Source of the DNA: an uncultured Bacteroides sp. | GTDB lineage: Bacteria; Bacteroidota; Bacteroidia; Bacteroidales; Bacteroidaceae | Direction: 5' to 3' | Length of the DNA: 64,000 bases | NCBI RefSeq assembly: GCF_963677945.1 | Contig: NZ_OY782578.1 | Location: forward strand, 1,178,001-1,242,000 | In this document: positions 61,444 to 64,000 of the stretch, piece after piece | Numbering within the stretch: position 1 is the first letter of the stretch | Layout: each line of letters starts with the position of its first letter | Notes under the pieces: model-generated | Database searches by the model: none | Told to the model about the DNA's origin: nothing | Seen by the model: the letters and a program-made list of their open reading frames with translations, nothing else | Program-made: the position numbers and the translations under genes

Positions 61444-63532
61444 TATAACTACACGAGATATAAAATACTTGCCCGGAGTAGGACCTCAAAAAGCGGCAAT
61501 TCTTAATAAAGAGCTAGAGATATATTCTTTGCATGATCTGCTTTATTATTTCCCATACAAATATGTGGATAGGAGCAGAGTGTACTATGTGCACGAGATA
61601 GATGGCAATATGCCTTACATTCAGCTTAAAGGGCAAATACTTAGTCTTGAGACCTTTGGTGAGGGAAGACAAAGACGGTTAGTTGCACACTTTTCGGATG
61701 GTACGGGAGTTGTCGATTTGGTGTGGTTTCAGGGAATTAAATACATTGCCGGCAAATATAAAGCTCACGAAGAGTATATTGTTTTTGGTAAACCTACAGT
61801 TTATGGGGGGCGAATTAATATTGCGCATCCAGATATAGATAATGCTTCGGAGCTTACACTTTCTTCAATGGGTTTGCAGCCGTATTATAATACAACGGAG
61901 AAGATGAAGCGCAGTTTTCTCAACTCTACTGCAATGCAGAAACTGGTTGAAGCTGCATTTCTTCAACTTCAGTCGCCATTACCAGAGACTCTTACTGCTG
62001 CTCTTATTTCTAAGCATCATTTGATGTCTCTTACTGATGCCCTGAAGAATATACATTTCCCTAAGAATCCTGAGCTGTTGCGTAAAGCACAAATGCGTCT
62101 TAAATTTGAAGAGTTGTTTTATATACAATTAAATATTCTACGATACAGTAAGGATCGGCAACAAAAATATCGTGGTTACATATTCGAGCATATAGGAAAG
62201 GCTTTCAATGAATTCTATACCAAAAACCTTCCTTTTGAATTAACCGGAGCCCAGAAACGTGTTGTTAAGGAGATACGTAATGATGTGGGTTGTGGCAAAC
62301 AAATGAATCGGCTTTTGCAAGGAGATGTGGGTAGTGGTAAAACGCTGGTTGCATTAATGAGCATGCTTATTGCTATTGATAATGGATATCAGGCATGCCT
62401 GATGGCACCGACTGAAATTCTTGCAAACCAGCATACTGAAACTATAAAGGAACTGCTTTTTGGATTAAATATCCATGTGGAGTTATTAACAGGTTCCGTT
62501 AAAGGTAAGAAGCGAGAAAAATTATTATCCGATCTGATTACGGGAAATATTAATATTCTGATAGGTACACATGCTATTATAGAGGATAATGTTACTTTCT
62601 CAAAATTAGGATTAGTGGTGATTGACGAACAACACCGTTTTGGAGTAGCCCAACGTGCTAAATTATGGCAAAAAAGCATCTATCCCCCTCATATACTTGT
62701 TATGACTGCGACTCCAATACCTCGTACGCTCGCTATGACTCTTTATGGCGACTTAGATGTTTCTGTTATTGACGAACTTCCTCCAGGAAGAAAACCAATT
62801 GCTACTATGCATCAGTTCGACAACAGAAGGGAAAGCTTATATCTTTCAATTGGTAAGCAAATAGCAGAAGGACGTCAGGTTTATATTGTATACCCTTTAA
62901 TAAAAGAAAGTGAGAAAATCGATTTAAAGAATCTGGAAGAAGGTTATCTCCATATTTGTGAAGCCTTTCCTCAGCATAAAGTTAGCAAATTGCATGGCAA
63001 GATGAAAGCTGCAGAGAAAGATGCCGAGATGCAGAGGTTTGTCAGTGGAGAAACACAGATTATGGTCGCTACTACTGTTATTGAAGTTGGAGTGAATGTA
63101 CCTAATGCATCTGTGATGGTGATTGAAAATGCAGAGAGGTTCGGACTTTCTCAATTACATCAGTTACGAGGAAGAGTTGGTCGGGGTGCCGATCAGTCTT
63201 ATTGTATTTTGGTTACTAATTACAAGCTATCCGAAGATACCCGTAAACGACTTGAAATTATGGTTCGCACAAATGATGGCTTTGAAATAGCAGAGGCCGA
63301 TTTGAAATTGCGCGGTCCTGGTGATTTGGAAGGTACGCAACAGAGTGGAGTAGCTTTTGATTTGAAAATTGCCGATCTTGCGCGAGATGGACAACTTCTT
63401 CAATATGTGCGCAATATAGCACAGGAAATTGTTGATAATGACCCTTTGGGCAGTAGTCTGGATAATGAATTATTGTGGAAACAACTCAAATCTTTACGTA
63501 AAACTAATGTAAATTGGGCGTCTATAAGTTGA
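61436..63532 (+). CDS. recG: ATP-dependent DNA helicase RecG
   Basis: This 698-residue protein has an N-terminal wedge/OB domain (about 55-160), Walker A GDVGSGKT (296-303), DEQH box (397-400) and motif [15 protein letters not shown]. The C-terminal motifs include QLRGRVGRG, and the end matches RecG ([17 protein letters not shown]). RecG remodels stalled forks and recombination intermediates. It is translationally coupled to ispD. Confidence 0.97.
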   Translation: MFDITTRDIKYLPGVGPQKAAILNKELEIYSLHDLLYYFPYKYVDRSRVYYVHEIDGNMPYIQLKGQILSLETFGEGRQRRLVAHFSDGTGVVDLVWFQGIKYIAGKYKAHEEYIVFGKPTVYGGRINIAHPDIDNASELTLSSMGLQPYYNTTEKMKRSFLNSTAMQKLVEAAFLQLQSPLPETLTAALISKHHLMSLTDALKNIHFPKNPELLRKAQMRLKFEELFYIQLNILRYSKDRQQKYRGYIFEHIGKAFNEFYTKNLPFELTGAQKRVVKEIRNDVGCGKQMNRLLQGDVGSGKTLVALMSMLIAIDNGYQACLMAPTEILANQHTETIKELLFGLNIHVELLTGSVKGKKREKLLSDLITGNINILIGTHAIIEDNVTFSKLGLVVIDEQHRFGVAQRAKLWQKSIYPPHILVMTATPIPRTLAMTLYGDLDVSVIDELPPGRKPIATMHQFDNRRESLYLSIGKQIAEGRQVYIVYPLIKESEKIDLKNLEEGYLHICEAFPQHKVSKLHGKMKAAEKDAEMQRFVSGETQIMVATTVIEVGVNVPNASVMVIENAERFGLSQLHQLRGRVGRGADQSYCILVTNYKLSEDTRKRLEIMVRTNDGFEIAEADLKLRGPGDLEGTQQSGVAFDLKIADLARDGQLLQYVRNIAQEIVDNDPLGSSLDNELLWKQLKSLRKTNVNWASIS

Positions 63533-63545
63533 AAATGTTTTTAAT

Positions 63546-63586
63546 ATACAGTTAAAATGCAGAATCTCGTTTTGCTGTATGTTTTA
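63546..63586 (+). terminator. Possible terminator of recG
   Basis: ATACAG (63546-63551) pairs with CTGTAT (63575-63580), with an inner AAAA/TTTT and a short GTTTT tract. The hairpin is weak. Confidence 0.35.
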
Positions 63587-63683
63587 TAACATATATGATA
63601 TTGATACGACTTATAGGCGGGGCTTTGCGGGATTCATTTTTAAAAAAGCGAACATTTTAATTCTAAAAAATAGTTAATTGGGT

Positions 63684-63714
63684 TTTGACTTTTCTCGGAA
63701 AAATGCTATCTTTG
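63684..63714 (+). promoter_or_regulatory. Promoter of ndk
   Basis: TTTG (63684-63687), 19 bp, TATCTTTG (63707-63714) is an exact Bacteroides-type promoter, 53 bp before the ATG. Confidence 0.75.
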
Positions 63715-63767
63715 AGAATATTAAAAATAAAACAGGACGTAAAACTGATAAAAAATCATTATTCTGC

Positions 63768-64000
63768 ATGGAACAAACTTTGGTAATACTAAAGCCTTGT
63801 ACTCTTCAAAGAGGATTAGTTGGTGAGATAACCAAACGTTTTGAACGGAAAGGTTTGAGACTTGCAGGAATGAAAATGATTCAATTAACAGATGATATTC
63901 TAAGTGAGCATTATTCACATCTTAGCACAAAATCATTCTTTCAACGCGTGAAAGATTCAATGATGACCGCTCCTGTTATTGTATGTTGCTATGAAGGTGT
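63768..64000 (+). CDS. ndk: Nucleoside-diphosphate kinase (partial, 5' end only)
   Basis: The 77 codons in the window encode MEQTLVILKPCTLQRGLVGEI and continue with RFERKGLRLAGMKMIQL and APVIVCCYEG, the N-terminal half of Ndk. The catalytic His lies beyond the window. It transfers phosphate between nucleoside tri- and diphosphates. It has its own promoter. Confidence 0.93.
   Translation, partial: MEQTLVILKPCTLQRGLVGEITKRFERKGLRLAGMKMIQLTDDILSEHYSHLSTKSFFQRVKDSMMTAPVIVCCYEG

Overview
The window is a stretch of chromosome from a member of the Bacteroidales, most likely Bacteroides or a close relative. The evidence is AT-rich DNA, several promoters of the Bacteroides type (TTTG, about 19 bp, TAnnTTTG), OMP_b-brl_3 / CarboxypepD_reg outer-membrane proteins, a PorU/PorV pair, a BlaI-M56-TonB regulator pair, a BspA-like lipoprotein and a SurA-SurA-OstA-MutL cluster. 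I saw no insertion sequence, phage or plasmid gene and no CRISPR array. Nearly everything is core genome.

Layout. 52-7927: envelope biogenesis and repair run (two periplasmic PPIases, an OstA/LptA-like protein, MutL, an NlpC/P60 hydrolase), then an HU-like protein and a BspA-like lipoprotein. 9530-13038: TrpS, YaaA, a sugar acetyltransferase and an orphan HMA-plus-membrane protein. 13312-18162: two tandem 771-residue outer-membrane proteins, each behind a near-identical ECF-sigma-type promoter. 18666-26553: two identical tRNA-Val(UAC) genes, PurB, a repeat-tailed pseudouridine synthase, AsnS, then rplM-rpsI-rpsB-tsf. 26778-41178: SUI1, Rex, a FAH-family protein, PorU-PorV-IspF, a subtilase, XseA-XseB, IlvE, a metallo-hydrolase, TrmB and Mrp. 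41718-47607 (minus): an outer-membrane receptor, a TPR protein, an M56 sensor protease and a BlaI repressor. 47877-55859 (minus): an MsbA-like ABC exporter, a four-gene TolC-HlyD-permease-permease efflux operon behind a large operator dyad, and a coiled-coil membrane protein. 56089-64000: Mdh, NadK, PdxJ, a TonB-like protein, DJ-1, IspD, RecG and the start of Ndk.

The most unusual signal is a recurring intergenic structure. Four gaps (7964-8045, 34122-34199, 44298-44376, 60576-60648) each hold exactly four short palindromic units. Their centres are spaced with no variation inside an array: 22, 22, 23 and 21 bp respectively. The core sequence differs completely between arrays (TGCGCA, TGTACA, CCGG, ATTGGCCAAT). 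Within an array the units are built from two alternative half-sites. In three arrays all four pairings (aa, ab, ba, bb) appear once each, allowing a few mismatches; the fourth array fits partly. All four lie between co-directional genes, after the upstream gene's stop. I do not recognise a described family with this architecture.

Other points: a 48-bp operator dyad just downstream of a textbook promoter for an efflux operon that lacks an ATPase gene; paired TACGAA-type dyads over the blaI promoter; an rplM leader hairpin; and a MutL whose endonuclease motif is degenerate.
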